NCBI RefSeq assembly: GCF_021869535.1
Contig: NW_026262668.1
Span: 71,755,558 to 71,819,557 of the forward strand
Reading direction: 5' to 3'
Origin: Mytilus californianus
Lineage: Eukaryota; Mollusca; Bivalvia; Mytilida; Mytilidae
Length of the DNA: 64,000 nt
Positions within the stretch are counted from its first letter, which is position 1. Each line of letters begins with the position of its first letter. The translations under genes were made by a program, and so were the position numbers. Shown here piece after piece: positions 12,201 through 21,180 of this stretch. The notes beneath the pieces are model-generated. The model did not search any database. It was not told the origin of the DNA and saw only the letters and a list, made by a program, of their open reading frames with translations.

Positions 12201-13203
12201 AAATTCAAACTTAATTGAGAGTGGAAATCAAAAGTTTAAATTCAAACTAAATCGAGAGTTTTGATTTTATTTTAAAAAACAGACTGATACAATGTGAAAT
12301 GAAATCAAACCATAAAGAATTGTTCATGGAAATTCTTTACTACTAAAAATCAATGGTTCATCAATGTCAGAATTTGCATATAAAAATAAGTCATTGGAAA
12401 ATAAAAATTTCTTGCCATAAAATCTGTGAAAATAAGTATCCCATGAATAATAGTACAAAATATACTTTCACTGCATATTATTAAATTCCAACATTAAGGA
12501 TAATGATATAATTAAAATCAACTGGAGTAAACAATGTCTCCAACAAAATTCATTATTTCGGTGGATATTTCAATTTAGATGTGCTTTGGTCAGCAAAGTG
12601 ATATCCAAATGCTTGTAAAAATTGTAATTATTGTCAAATAGAAGACAAATACTCATATAAAGTTTACGATTTACCTTGGGAACATAAGTTTCCTTCACCA
12701 AAATAAGCCAACTAATATGAAATTGAAAGGATGTGTAAAATAATAAGTTACACGAAATATAAAAAATGGTAAAAAAAGGAGATGTGGTATGATTGCTAAT
12801 GAGACAAATACCAATGAACTTTATTAAAGAAACAAAATACACCAGTTGTCAAAAAAAGAATATGTTACTATGTGAAATCTTTTACTAGCGCCTATATGTA
12901 TCAAATTCATATATTTTCAGTTTGATTACAAATACATTATATTCTCTTTCAGATAACCCATGGCCACAGGTTGTTCCAAAGCAAAGAGAGACAAAATATT
13001 TTCTTACAAATATGTTAGTTGATGAACTAAGGAAAGAACATCACAGAACAAAACGATCACCTTTTGTAAACAAAATATTAGAGACCACAGCAGATAATAT
13101 AGACATTGATTCAATACAAAATCAGTACATACAGGACAGTCTTGTAGACAGTGATGAAGGAAAGACAAAAAATGTTCAATCACATGATAATAAAAATGAT
13201 TGA
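3052..13203 (+). CDS. MRPL17: Mitochondrial ribosomal protein bL17m (four exons)
   Basis: This is a large-subunit protein of the mitochondrial ribosome, a homologue of bacterial L17. Exons 3052-3231, 7759-7830, 8622-8760 and 12953-13203 join in phase to give 213 codons plus stop, and each junction has GT/AG. Family hallmarks are the basic N-terminal helix with LIRHERIE and DETRGYAER (residues about 39-60), MEVADYWL (about 76-83), then KDLIHKLFKVIVPRY and GVLELK before the last exon. The final 45 or so residues (Asp/Asn-rich, from about 170) extend past the usual core; human MRPL17 is 175 residues. The ATG at 3052 is chosen because the conserved N-terminus follows it directly. Intron 1 is 4.5 kb and full of repeats. 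The identity is firm from exon order and motifs. Confidence 0.95.
3398..3438. mobile_element. 41-bp palindromic micro-element, copy 1
   Basis: Arms CTGGGACTGTTATACTAAC and its near-complement enclose a 3-base loop. It is flanked by gtttata on the left and gtttatt on the right. Array monomers without the element carry this target only once. Confidence 0.8.
3768..3808. mobile_element. 41-bp palindromic micro-element, copy 2
   Basis: The terminal CTGGGACTATTATAC is inverted at the other end. It is flanked on both sides by gtttata (3761-3767 and 3809-3815). It probably spread with its host monomer by tandem amplification. Confidence 0.8.
3992..4032. mobile_element. 41-bp palindromic micro-element, copy 3
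   Basis: Same sequence as copy 2, in the next monomer of the array, with gtttata on both sides. Confidence 0.8.
4201..4241. mobile_element. 41-bp palindromic micro-element, copy 4
   Basis: Same sequence as copies 2 and 3 apart from a single base in the right arm (gatagtccca), with gtttata on both sides. Monomers further right lack it. Confidence 0.8.
5506..6278. mobile_element. 773-bp non-autonomous DNA transposon with 10-bp target duplication
   Basis: Identical CAGGTTCATC lies at 5496-5505 and 6279-6288. Inside both ends, GTTCGCCC-type motifs recur (tgttcgccctaataa on the left; reversed copies such as gggcgaacaggtatt on the right), which suggests degenerate terminal inverted repeats. No transposase frame is visible. 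A duplication of this length would suit a Mutator-like element, which is an inference. Confidence 0.6.
6279..7009. other. MRPL17 intron 1, no feature recognised
   Basis: AT-rich intron sequence without coding similarity or a clear repeat. Confidence 0.5.
7010..7560 (+). repeat. Degraded R1-type repeat in MRPL17 intron 1
   Basis: Short phrases match R1, including 'accaacatggctgccaaggct', the 'gttattgcccttta' motif and repeated 'cttgaaaa' blocks. Both R1 termini are missing. The overlapping short open frames are repeat-derived. Confidence 0.55.
7759..7830 (+). CDS. MRPL17: MRPL17 exon 2
   Basis: 24 codons between ttttgcag and gtgagt, in phase 0. They encode a helix ending in MEVADYWLL, matching the 'AMRMADFWL' region of the family. 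Confidence 0.93.
8341..8540. mobile_element. MITE-like element in MRPL17 intron 2 (approximate ends)
   Basis: The right end (aaatttctgaatttacagta) matches the right end of the element at 34903-35107, and the internal 'aaaactcacattttaaatttt' phrase is also shared. The left end is diverged. Confidence 0.4.
8622..8760 (+). CDS. MRPL17: MRPL17 exon 3
   Basis: 46 codons plus one base. It starts with EKDLIHKLF after ttttttcag and ends in GVLELK and a split Asp codon at g|gtatat. It carries the VPRY motif of the family. Confidence 0.94.
8826..9726. other. MRPL17 intron 3, left part
   Basis: No coding signal or clear repeat seen apart from a short (ta)n run near 9455. Confidence 0.5.
9727..11977 (+). 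repeat. R2 interspersed repeat, interrupted by R5
   Basis: The left end is a hairpin whose outer stem is TGTCTCGC...GCAAGACA and whose inner stem is tgcgac/gtcgca. The core has monomers of about 155 bp built on 'tgaccttgacctcatttt'. The right end is GGCGAGACATTTCAGCG followed by the tgtgcactcttgt tail. Complete R2 copies lie at 23473-24818 and, reversed, at 49864-50787. About 1.35 kb of unrelated R5 sequence (10380-11734) splits it. No coding capacity is visible. It lies within MRPL17 intron 3. Confidence 0.85.
10380..11734 (+). repeat. R5 repeat nested in R2
   Basis: It begins near 'atgaccgcaaaaaatttgc' and ends with 'gactgcgctcggcgaagca'. The R2 phrase 'aagttttt...gtgttttggtctg', continuous elsewhere, is split exactly here. 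Inside are degenerate monomers on 'ggacaataacttgtgttta' and G-runs at 10877-10887 and 10907-10915. No transposase frame is seen. Confidence 0.7.
11978..12952. other. MRPL17 intron 3, right part
   Basis: No gene seen. It contains a short duplicated motif ('agtttaaattcaaact', about 12195-12250) and a fragment at about 12775-12815 of the common repeat ending 'gatgtggtatgattgc', which is also present reversed at 36419-36598. Confidence 0.5.
12953..13203 (+). CDS. MRPL17: MRPL17 exon 4 (C-terminus)
   Basis: Follows ctctttcag. It encodes the conserved NPWPQVVPKQRE and LVDELRKE, then a polar tail rich in Asp, Asn and Lys, ending at TGA. Confidence 0.92.
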
Positions 13204-13380
13204 TAGTGTTAAGTTATTAACTCTTCCTATCTTTGAATGAAAGTCATCAAAGTTTTGATGAAACATCTCATAACCTGACACATAAACATGAAATTTCAAG
13301 TGATCTAACAAATTGTATACCAAATGCAGGACTAATCAACTTAATGAAGACAAAAGGGAATGAATCAAAAATCAGGTTTT

Positions 13381-13560
13381 TAGCTCACCTTGACATGTGG
13401 GCCATGTGAGCTATTACCATCTCTTGATGTCCATCATTGTCATAGGGTTGAGGAAAAATTTTTTAACAAAATATACTATATAGTTACCTTTCAGAAAATG
13501 AGAAATTGACTGGTTTTTGAAACACAAGACATTTTTTAAAACATTGGTCATCCATTTTTA
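13381..13560 (+). repeat. Truncated R1 left end
   Basis: It carries only the R1 left hairpin (agctcac...gtgagct, 13382-13412) and about 150 bp of diverged core. It directly precedes a full R1 copy. Confidence 0.6.
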
Positions 13561-14585
13561 GCTCACCTGGCCCAAAGGGCCAAGTGAGCTTTTCTCATCA
13601 CTTGGCATCCGTAGTCCGTAAACTTTTACAAAAATCTTCTCCTCTGAAACTACAGGGCCAAATTTAACCAAACTTGGCCACAATCATTATCATGGGTATC
13701 TAGTTTAAAAAATGTGTCCGGTGACCCTGCCAACCAACCAAGATGGCCGCCATGGCTAAAAATAGAACATAGGGGTAAAATGTAGATTTTGGCTTATATC
13801 TCTGAAACCAAAATGGTCAATTGACCCCTTAAGGAGTTATTGCCCTTTTATAGTCAATTTTTAACAATTTTTCGTAAATTTTTGTTATCTTTTACAAAAA
13901 TCTCTGAAACTACTGAGATGAATTTAACAAAAGTTGTAAACAATCATCATTAGGGTATGTAGTTTAAAAATTGTGTCTGATGACCCCGCCCGCGAACCAA
14001 GATGGCCGACATGGCTAATAATAGTACATAGGGTAAAATGCAGTTTTTGGCTCATATATCTAAACCCAAAGCATTTCGAGCAAATCTTTCAAAACGAAAT
14101 TGTTCATTAGGTCAAGATCTATCTGCCCTTAAATTTTCAGACCATTCAGGCAACCCGTTGTTGGGTTGCTGCCCCTGAATTGGTAATTTTTAGAAATTTT
14201 TTCAGCTTTTGGTTATTATCTTGAATATTATTATAGATAGAGATAAACTGTGAACAGCAATAATGTACAGCAAAGTAAGACCTACAAATAAGTCAACATG
14301 ACCAAAATGGTCAATTGACCCCTTAAGGAGTTATTGCCCTTTATAATCAATTTTTAACAATTTTCATAAATTTTGTAAATTTTTACAAAATAATTTTCAC
14401 TGAAACTACTGGGCCAAGTTCATTATAGATAGAGATAATTGTAAGCATCAAGAATGTTCAGTAAAGTAAGATCTACAAACACATCACCATCACCAAAACA
14501 CAATTTTGTCATGAATCCATCTGTGTCCTTTGTTTAATATGCACATAGATCAAGGTGAGCGACACAGGCTCTTTAGAGCCTCTAG
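13561..14585 (+). repeat. Full-length R1 interspersed repeat
   Basis: The left end is the hairpin AGCTCACctGGCCCaaaGGGCCaaGTGAGCT. The core contains about two diverged 480-bp half-units. The right end is GGTGAGCG plus the palindrome-like gctctttagagcc. No coding capacity. It abuts the R3 element on its right. Confidence 0.85.
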
Positions 14586-14589
14586 TTAT

Positions 14590-15735
14590 TGTCTTGCCTT
14601 GACGGAGTCAAAAAGCGAGACATAGGTATGCTGTTTCCAGTGTCAGCGGCAACATCAGCGTCAACAATGTATTAGTTTGTGATTAGGTCTAGTTATGGTG
14701 AACCACTAGTGGTAGGTCAATGTTATTTGGTATGCAATTGTATTAGCATTTGCACATCTCATTACCATGGAGATTATTTGGCCCAGCCCCCTCAGTCATG
14801 GTCTATTGACTTTGAAACTTTGCTAAGTTTACATGTATTAGTTTGTGATTAGGTCAGTTTATGGGGAACCACTAGTGGTAGGTCATTGATATTTGGTATG
14901 CAGTTGTATTAGCATTGGCAAATCTCATTACCATGAAGATTATTTGGCCCAACCCCCTCAGTCATGGTCTATTGACTTTGAAACTTTTGCTTAGTTTACA
15001 TGTATTAGTTTGTGATTAGGTCAGTTTATGGTGAACCACTAGTGGTAGGTCAATGATATTTGGTATGCAGCTGTATAAACATTGGCATATCTCATTTCCA
15101 TGGAGAATATTTGGCCCCGCCGCTTCAGTCATGGTCTATTGACTTTGAAACTTTTGCTTAGTTTACAAGTTAATGTTTGTGTTTAGGTTTCTTTAAAGGG
15201 AACGACTTATGAAAAGTCAATGGTATTTGGTATGCAGTTGTATTAGCATTGGCACATCTCTTTTCCATGGAGATTGTTTAGCCCTGTACCTTTAGTCATG
15301 GTTCATTGACTTTGAATATTTGCATAACTTACATGTTAAAGTATTGTCATTTTAATTTCAATATTTGCATTAGGGAGCTACCATTTGATTTTTATGGGGG
15401 GGGGGCTAGGATGAAAAATTTTGTCCTGCATTTTTTTTTAGTTGTAATCTCAGTCCTGCCTTTTTATTTTTCACTCTATTCGGTCCTGCCTTTTTTTTTA
15501 TTAGTTTATCCTGACTTTTTTTACGTAAATTGTCATCCTGTCTTTTTATTTTGCAAAGTTTCTCATCCTGTCTTTTTATTTTGCAAAGTTTCTCATCCTG
15601 CCTTTTTTTTACTCAAAACTCCTGTCCTGCCTTTTTTTTTTACAAATTTCATCCTAGCCCCCCATAAAAATCAAATGGTAGCTCCCTTATCAAAATAACA
15701 AATCGGCGAGACATATCTCTGTGTTAACAGTTTAT
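14590..15735 (+). repeat. R3 repeat (about 180-bp monomers), split by a MITE
   Basis: The left hairpin is TGTCTTGC...tgac/gtca...GCGAGACA. The core has 3-4 monomers beginning 'catgtattagtttgtgatt' and including 'gaaccactagtggtaggtc'. The right end is GGCGAGACATATCTCTGTG plus the palindrome-like gttaac. Other copies are reversed at 31731-32564 and 56743-57262. A 314-bp MITE sits at 15373-15686. Confidence 0.85.
15373..15686. mobile_element. 314-bp MITE with ~40-bp terminal inverted repeats
   Basis: The left end GGGAGCTACCATTTGATTTT is the exact inverse of the right end. It is flanked by TTA on both sides (15370-15372 and 15687-15689). R3 copies elsewhere have the uninterrupted site (gcattatcaa, read reversed near 31790), which proves insertion with TTA duplication. 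The TTA duplication and GGG start fit PIF/Harbinger-type elements. The interior is C/T-rich with a 30-bp motif repeated twice (about 15536-15597); the open frame across it is incidental. Confidence 0.9.
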
Positions 15736-15739
15736 TCAA

Positions 15740-18575
15740 GAAAATAAGGCCCATGACCCCCTATTTTTATTTGATAGTTCAGAAGTATCAATGAAAAGCA
15801 ATTCTCTCATCAAATTTTAGCCAATTAGAAATAGGTAGTATTGAATCTTTATGGATTGAAATTATTTTTTCAAACACAAACTCTATTTTAATAGGCATTT
15901 TTTATCGTCCACCGAGTTCATTGCAATCTTGGATTGATTCAGTTGAAAAAGAAATAGAAAAAGCGTCAGCAGAAAATAAAGAAATTATACTTTTAGGAGA
16001 TTTCAATATAAACTATTCACATATAGATCATACAGTTGTCGGAAATCAAAAATGGAAGGACTGTAATAATTTGTATGGTTTACAACAAATTGTACATAAA
16101 CCCACAAGAGTAACAGATAAATGTGTAACTACTATAGACCATATTTATACTACCGTTGTAGACCATATTACAGAAGTAAATGTGCCTAGTTATGCTGTCA
16201 GTGATCATTATCCTGTTTGCGTAACAAGAAAACTTAACCCAAAAATATCAAAAATGGAGCATTTGTCCATAGAATATAGATCATTCAAACAATTTGATAA
16301 AAATAAATTTATTGAAAATTTAACAAATACTCCTTTTCATCTCATTGAATCGATTGGAGATGTTGATGAAGCAGCTAATTATTGGTATAATCTATTTCTG
16401 AGCACCCTAGACAAGCATGCTCCTAAGAAAATTAAAAGGGTGAAAAATACTCAACAACCAGAGTGGTGGACTTCTGATATAAATAGCGCTAGACACCAAA
16501 GAGATTATTTTCATAGAATTGGGGATATATATAATTATAAAATTTGGCGTAATAAGGTCACATTTTTAGTAGAACAGGCAAAGAAAAATTATTTCCAAAA
16601 TGCTATATCAAATTGTAAAGATAGTAAAACTATCTGGAAGTATGTCAAAAGTCTAAATCCAAAAAAATTACATAATAATATCACGCATTTGGAATATAAA
16701 AATAGTGTAATTCAAAATGATGTTGATATAGCAAATACATTTAATGTGCATTTCACAAATATTGCTGAAGGTATAGTTGATAACAAATTATGTAATAATG
16801 ATGAAGGTCCAAGTTTCGATGTACTCAACAAATTTGTGAAATCAAAGTTACAAAGGGGTAGTGAAAAATTCATTATACCAGAAATGAGTATTTTAGATGT
16901 AAAAATGTATTTAAAAAAACTTGACAAGTCTAAAGCAACTGGTTTAGATGATGTTGGACCAAATATTTTGAGTATGTGCAGCGATGTCATTGCACCAGCT
17001 TTAACATATTTATTTAATCTAAGCATCAAATGTGGTAAATTTCCAAGTATTTTTAAAACTGCAAGAGTTTGCCCAATTTTTAAAAGTGGCGATGCTTGTA
17101 ATCCTGATAATTATAGACCAATAGCAGTATTGCCTTGTCTCTCCAAAATCATAGAACGACATATAGCTGATAGTTTGTATATATATTTAAATAGTAATGA
17201 CCTTCTTAATACTACACAGTCAGGTTTCAGACCTAAACATTCGTGCACAACTGCACTTACTAAATTAGTAGATGAATGGTTAGCAAATATAGATAATGGA
17301 GAAATAAACGGAGTTATATTTTTAGATTTAAAGAAAGCTTTTGATCTGGTTAATCATATTATTTTATTAAAAAAGCTTGAATATTATAATGTTTCAAACT
17401 GTACACTAGACTGGTTTAAGTCATACTTGTTTGAACGAAGTCAACAAGTTAAGGTCAATAACGTCATGTCTAATACTAAATGCATAAAAACTGGTGTACC
17501 ACAAGGCTCTATCCTTGGCCCTCTGTTATTTATTTTATATATCAATGATTTACCACTGAACATAAAAAATTCATTAATAGATTTATATGCAGATGATTCT
17601 ACATTACATAGTAAAGGTAATAATGTACTTCAGTTAACTGCTAACCTTCAAAATGATATTCATGTAATTGAAAACTGGTGTTCGCAAAATTGTATGAAAC
17701 TAAATGCCGAAAAGTGTAAATCAATGATTATTGGTTCAAAACAGAGGCTTTATTCAACTGGGAACAGTTTAGGTATCAGAATTTCAGATGAACAAATAGA
17801 GAATGTAGATTGTGAAAAACTTCTCGGTTTATATATCGACAAAAACCTAAATTGGAATGAGCAAATAGATAAAATGTCATGTACAATATCAAATAGAATC
17901 AATTTATTAAAAAAGATAAGAAAATATTTACCTATGCATATACGTATTATTTATTTTAATGCTTATATTCTGCCATTGTTTGATTATTGTTGCAATATAT
18001 GGGGAAGTTGCTATGAAAGTGGAATAAATAAACTTAATAAGTTATTAAAGAAATCTGCTAGGGTTATAGTAGAAGCTGACATAATGACATCATCCAGTTT
18101 GTTGTTTAATAGTTTAAACTGGTTAAATGTGGAAAAACGCATTCAATATCAAAAGGCAATACTTGTATTTAAATCATTAAATGATATGGTTCCTAACTAT
18201 TTACAAGAAATCTTTCATTTTATTGGTAATCAGAATTATAATTTACGTTCGGCTGATGAAAAACTATTAAATCTTCCGAAACCAAAAACAAACTTTTTAA
18301 AGAAAACATTTACATATTCAGGTTCTCAAATATGGAACAGTTTACCAAATGAAATAAAAATGAGTAATACACTTGTATCTTTTAAAACAAAATGTTACAA
18401 ATTTTTCATCAATTGTGCAAATTAATATGCTTTTTCATTATTATCTAGATACAATTGTATATTGTGTATAATATATCATTATAATATTGTATGTACTTAT
18501 AAATATGTTATTATTATTTTGAGGACTCTCAGGAAGATTAGTTTTAACTAATGGGATTATCCTCTTGAAATAAAG

Positions 18576-18607
<32 letters not shown>
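15740..18607 (+). mobile_element. 5'-truncated non-LTR retrotransposon (LINE, CR1/L2/Jockey-like)
   Basis: The element consists of the endonuclease C-terminus, reverse transcriptase, a short 3' UTR and a terminal (ATTT)n run (about 18578-18607). The 5' end is lost, including ORF1 and the first part of the endonuclease. The left boundary is placed where R3 similarity stops. Clade assignment is tentative and rests on RT motif style and the tetranucleotide tail. Confidence 0.88.
15795..18425 (+). CDS. LINE ORF2 fragment: endonuclease (C-terminal part) and reverse transcriptase
   Basis: The frame stays open for 876 codons from just after a TGA at 15792, with no internal stop or frameshift. There is no proper start codon, in line with 5' truncation. 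The endonuclease part shows LLGDFNIN, IDHIY and SDHYPV. Reverse-transcriptase motifs follow in order: NYRPIAVLPCLSKIIE, motif A FLDLKKAFDLVNH, motif B GVPQGSILGPLLF and motif C LYADDS with the catalytic aspartates. The C-terminal part contains FDYCCNIWG and SGSQIWNSLP, usual in this group. The intact frame suggests a recent insertion. Without the N-terminal endonuclease and ORF1 it should not mobilise itself. Confidence 0.9.
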   Translation, partial: KAILSSNFSQLEIGSIESLWIEIIFSNTNSILIGIFYRPPSSLQSWIDSVEKEIEKASAENKEIILLGDFNINYSHIDHTVVGNQKWKDCNNLYGLQQIVHKPTRVTDKCVTTIDHIYTTVVDHITEVNVPSYAVSDHYPVCVTRKLNPKISKMEHLSIEYRSFKQFDKNKFIENLTNTPFHLIESIGDVDEAANYWYNLFLSTLDKHAPKKIKRVKNTQQPEWWTSDINSARHQRDYFHRIGDIYNYKIWRNKVTFLVEQAKKNYFQNAISNCKDSKTIWKYVKSLNPKKLHNNITHLEYKNSVIQNDVDIANTFNVHFTNIAEGIVDNKLCNNDEGPSFDVLNKFVKSKLQRGSEKFIIPEMSILDVKMYLKKLDKSKATGLDDVGPNILSMCSDVIAPALTYLFNLSIKCGKFPSIFKTARVCPIFKSGDACNPDNYRPIAVLPCLSKIIERHIADSLYIYLNSNDLLNTTQSGFRPKHSCTTALTKLVDEWLANIDNGEINGVIFLDLKKAFDLVNHIILLKKLEYYNVSNCTLDWFKSYLFERSQQVKVNNVMSNTKCIKTGVPQGSILGPLLFILYINDLPLNIKNSLIDLYADDSTLHSKGNNVLQLTANLQNDIHVIENWCSQNCMKLNAEKCKSMIIGSKQRLYSTGNSLGIRISDEQIENVDCEKLLGLYIDKNLNWNEQIDKMSCTISNRINLLKKIRKYLPMHIRIIYFNAYILPLFDYCCNIWGSCYESGINKLNKLLKKSARVIVEADIMTSSSLLFNSLNWLNVEKRIQYQKAILVFKSLNDMVPNYLQEIFHFIGNQNYNLRSADEKLLNLPKPKTNFLKKTFTYSGSQIWNSLPNEIKMSNTLVSFKTKCYKFFINCAN

Positions 18608-18608
<1 letters not shown>

Positions 18609-18652
18609 ATGTGTGAGGTTTTCTTTGTTTTTAATTTTCATGTGTGTCATTT

Positions 18653-18943
18653 TTATATGTCCGTTTACGGGACGTATTATGGTATATCGTTGACCGTTGT
18701 CAACATGTCGGTAAATAACTCAAAAAGGCTTTAACCAATTTGCATGAAACTTTAGTGAATTGTTTATATCTATTGACATGTGCTCCCTTTCAATTTTTAT
18801 AAATTTTATATTTTATGTTTCCGAGTTGTGGGGTTTTATTCATTTAAAAAGGGGGATTTTCCAGTTTTTGGACAATAACTCAAAAATGCTTTGAGCAGTT
18901 TTCATGAAACTTTGGTGAATTGTTTATATATATCTATTGACGC
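18653..18943 (+). repeat. R6 repeat, left part
   Basis: It starts near 'gtccgtttacgggac' (a small hairpin) and runs into monomers of about 165 bp with 'ataactcaaaaaggcttt' and 'catgaaacttt'. The element continues at 21116-21178 and 22295-22440 after two later insertions, the Mutator-like element and an R1 copy. Confidence 0.65.
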
Positions 18944-19844
18944 GGTTTATTCCTTGAATGCCAACATCCTTTGATCTACCGACAATTTACCTGTAAAATT
19001 ATGTTGGCGTTCGAGGAATAGGTGTAAGTAGTTATCACAACAAAAGTGCATACTTAGCAATACAATCATACTAATTAAACAGATAGGTAAATTACAGGTA
19101 GCTAAATCTAGTTCATGTCGGTCAAGTTGTTAAAAATAATTTTTTGCTGTTACTGCTTCAACAAATATGGATTCTCTTAAAATGAAACTTTGAAAAGTGT
19201 TGCATCACAAAGTCAATATGTGCATATTGTCAGGAATTCCAGTTTGCACAAATTCTACAATAGACTCTTTGGACTTTGAAGTTTTTTTTCAATATTTCTA
19301 TATTTCTATAATTGTGTGTGCTGAAATATCCTCCCATATTACTTGATGGAATTTCTTGAAACTTTATATCTCGTGTTAGATTACTATGTTTTATTTTGTT
19401 CAGTTGTTCAGGATATTTTTCTTGGTTATAATATTACACCCTTTTTTTATTGTAAGTGATTCATAATATATTGTTTAGGTGTTTGTTATGTTCGCAACTC
19501 ATCGGAATTCTTGTTACCCTATTTTAAAGATTTTCTTGAAACTTTGTAGAGTTGTGGAAGATATTTTTATACTTTTTTCATAGCATAAAAAGAAGAAAAT
19601 AATCAATTTTGAATAATATATTTTTTATTTGTACACAGAGCACACAGAAAACAATACATATAACATAAGCAAACATTTAGCAGATTGACAAAAAGCACAA
19701 CATATGTGATCTGATAACAATTGTTGAATAGTTTAACTTGTGACAAGCACTTTTCACATTTAACAGTCTATTACAAGTGTAAAAGATACGATGCTGAGTC
19801 TGCAAACTGTACAGTTGTCATCTCTCTGTTGGCGTGTCACTGTT

Positions 19845-20560
19845 TCAGGTTACCGAGTCTGGTCTCAATTTCTCTGTATTTTCTTTTTCTGTTGATTTGT
19901 TTACCACCGGCAGCATACTGAAGCATTTGACATCTGGAGCAGCTTCCTGACGTTGTAACAGCTCTATCAACTTGTAGATATTTGGGTGTGGAGTCTGGAT
20001 GATTTTCTTGATCTTTAAGTGCCACCCCTCTAAGTTGTTGGTTGTTCTTGGTCCTACAGTGTTGTAATGGTTCCACAGATGACGGTTGCCTTCTACCCAG
20101 TACTCGGTCACGTAGTCAGTAAATCTTGCGGTGTTGATGTCGGTATCTGCATCCTTTAAGTCTTGGAGAGCTTGAAACCAGACGTCCTCCACCTCCTCAG
20201 TTGGTACCATTGGAAGAACTGCTGCTCTTCTCACCAGTATGTGGATGTCCTCGTTGTTCAAATATGGAACTAGCAGGCCACACTCTTGAGTTTTCCGCCA
20301 GATACACTTGGAATAGTGGAAAAAGCAACCTTTCTTGGTGATGCCAGGAAACACTGTAGATGCTGCATTACTATGTCAAGTACTATAGTCTCTGGTTGAA
20401 GTTGCAGTTGGTGTTGTTGACAGTAATCTTTAAGTAGTTGGAAGAAACGGATGTAGGTTGCCTGGTCTTTTCCTGGTAGTAACACAAAGACAAGTGGGTA
20501 CATAGCTCAATCCACAAAGCTATGTAGGGTGTATAACTGGTAAAAAGTAGAGGGACAACT
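19845..20560 (-). pseudogene. MULE-type transposase remnant
   Basis: Read on the minus strand, one frame (20503 downward) gives YPLVFVLLPGKDQATYIRFF and continues to IVLD. A frameshift near 20370 leads into a second frame with VFPGITKKGCFFHYSKCIWR, then HYNTVGPRTTNNLEGWH, ending near 19845. The order 'LLPGK-D', 'GCFFHY/F', 'RTNNxxEGWH' is that of MULE transposases. An in-frame TGA just before MYPLVF, the frameshift and the missing N-terminus show that it is dead. Confidence 0.75.
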
Positions 20561-20580
20561 GTAAAAGGTACTATTACCAT

Positions 20581-21050
20581 AAAGAGTAGAAGCTGCTGTC
20601 AAGTGGCTCAAGTTGAAGATGGTGCTGAATATCAGGATTAATTAATTGTTCAATTGAAAATTTCATATAGTTCATATTAACTAATAAAATATTTAAAATG
20701 ATATTGAATTAAATAAATCTCTAATATCCTTTTGTTTAGTTTGAAATAATTGTATTTAACTAAAATTTCTTTAATATTTCTAATTTGTCTTATGTTAATA
20801 AACATTTCCATTTCCAAAATATCTTTTTTTTTTTAATAAAAAGTAATAAAAATGTTTTAATTTTCTTTATTTCTTTAAAATTCATAATAATTTAACCCCA
20901 AAATCTACTATTTTTTCTTATCAAAAAGTGATAAAATGTTGCAATTTTATCAAGTTCACTAATTATTTTTAACAGTTAAATACTTATAAAAACATTTACA
21001 TACTTATAAAAACACCTATTGTTATTATATAAACATCTATTGAAATATTT
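20581..21050. other. AT-rich interior of the MULE
   Basis: Very AT-rich filler between transposase remnant and right terminus; nothing recognised. Confidence 0.5.
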
Positions 21051-21180
21051 TTGTTGGCGTTCAAGGAATAGGTAACATACAAAATGTTGGCATTCGAGGA
21101 AGACACCATTGATGCAAGCTCCCTTTCGATTTTTATAAATTTTCGATTTTATATCCGAGTTATGAGATTTTATTTATAAA

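Larger units (their letters stand above)
18944..21107 (-). mobile_element. Mutator-like DNA transposon (MULE) with decayed transposase
   Basis: The termini GGTTTATTCCTTGAATGCC and, inverted, GGTGTCTTCCTCGAATGCC agree at 21 of the first 24 bases. Flanks attgacgc (18936-18943) and attgatgc (21108-21115) form an 8-bp target duplication with one change. The host R6 sequence is continuous across the site in its other monomer. The inner TIR motif also recurs at about 19002-19018 and 21053-21069. Coding remnants of a MULE-type transposase lie on the minus strand. Confidence 0.8.

Noticed and set aside
15306-15698. 130-codon open frame on the plus strand
   Set aside because: It runs through a MITE and its C/T-rich interior repeats; the peptide is low-complexity Phe/Val/Cys.
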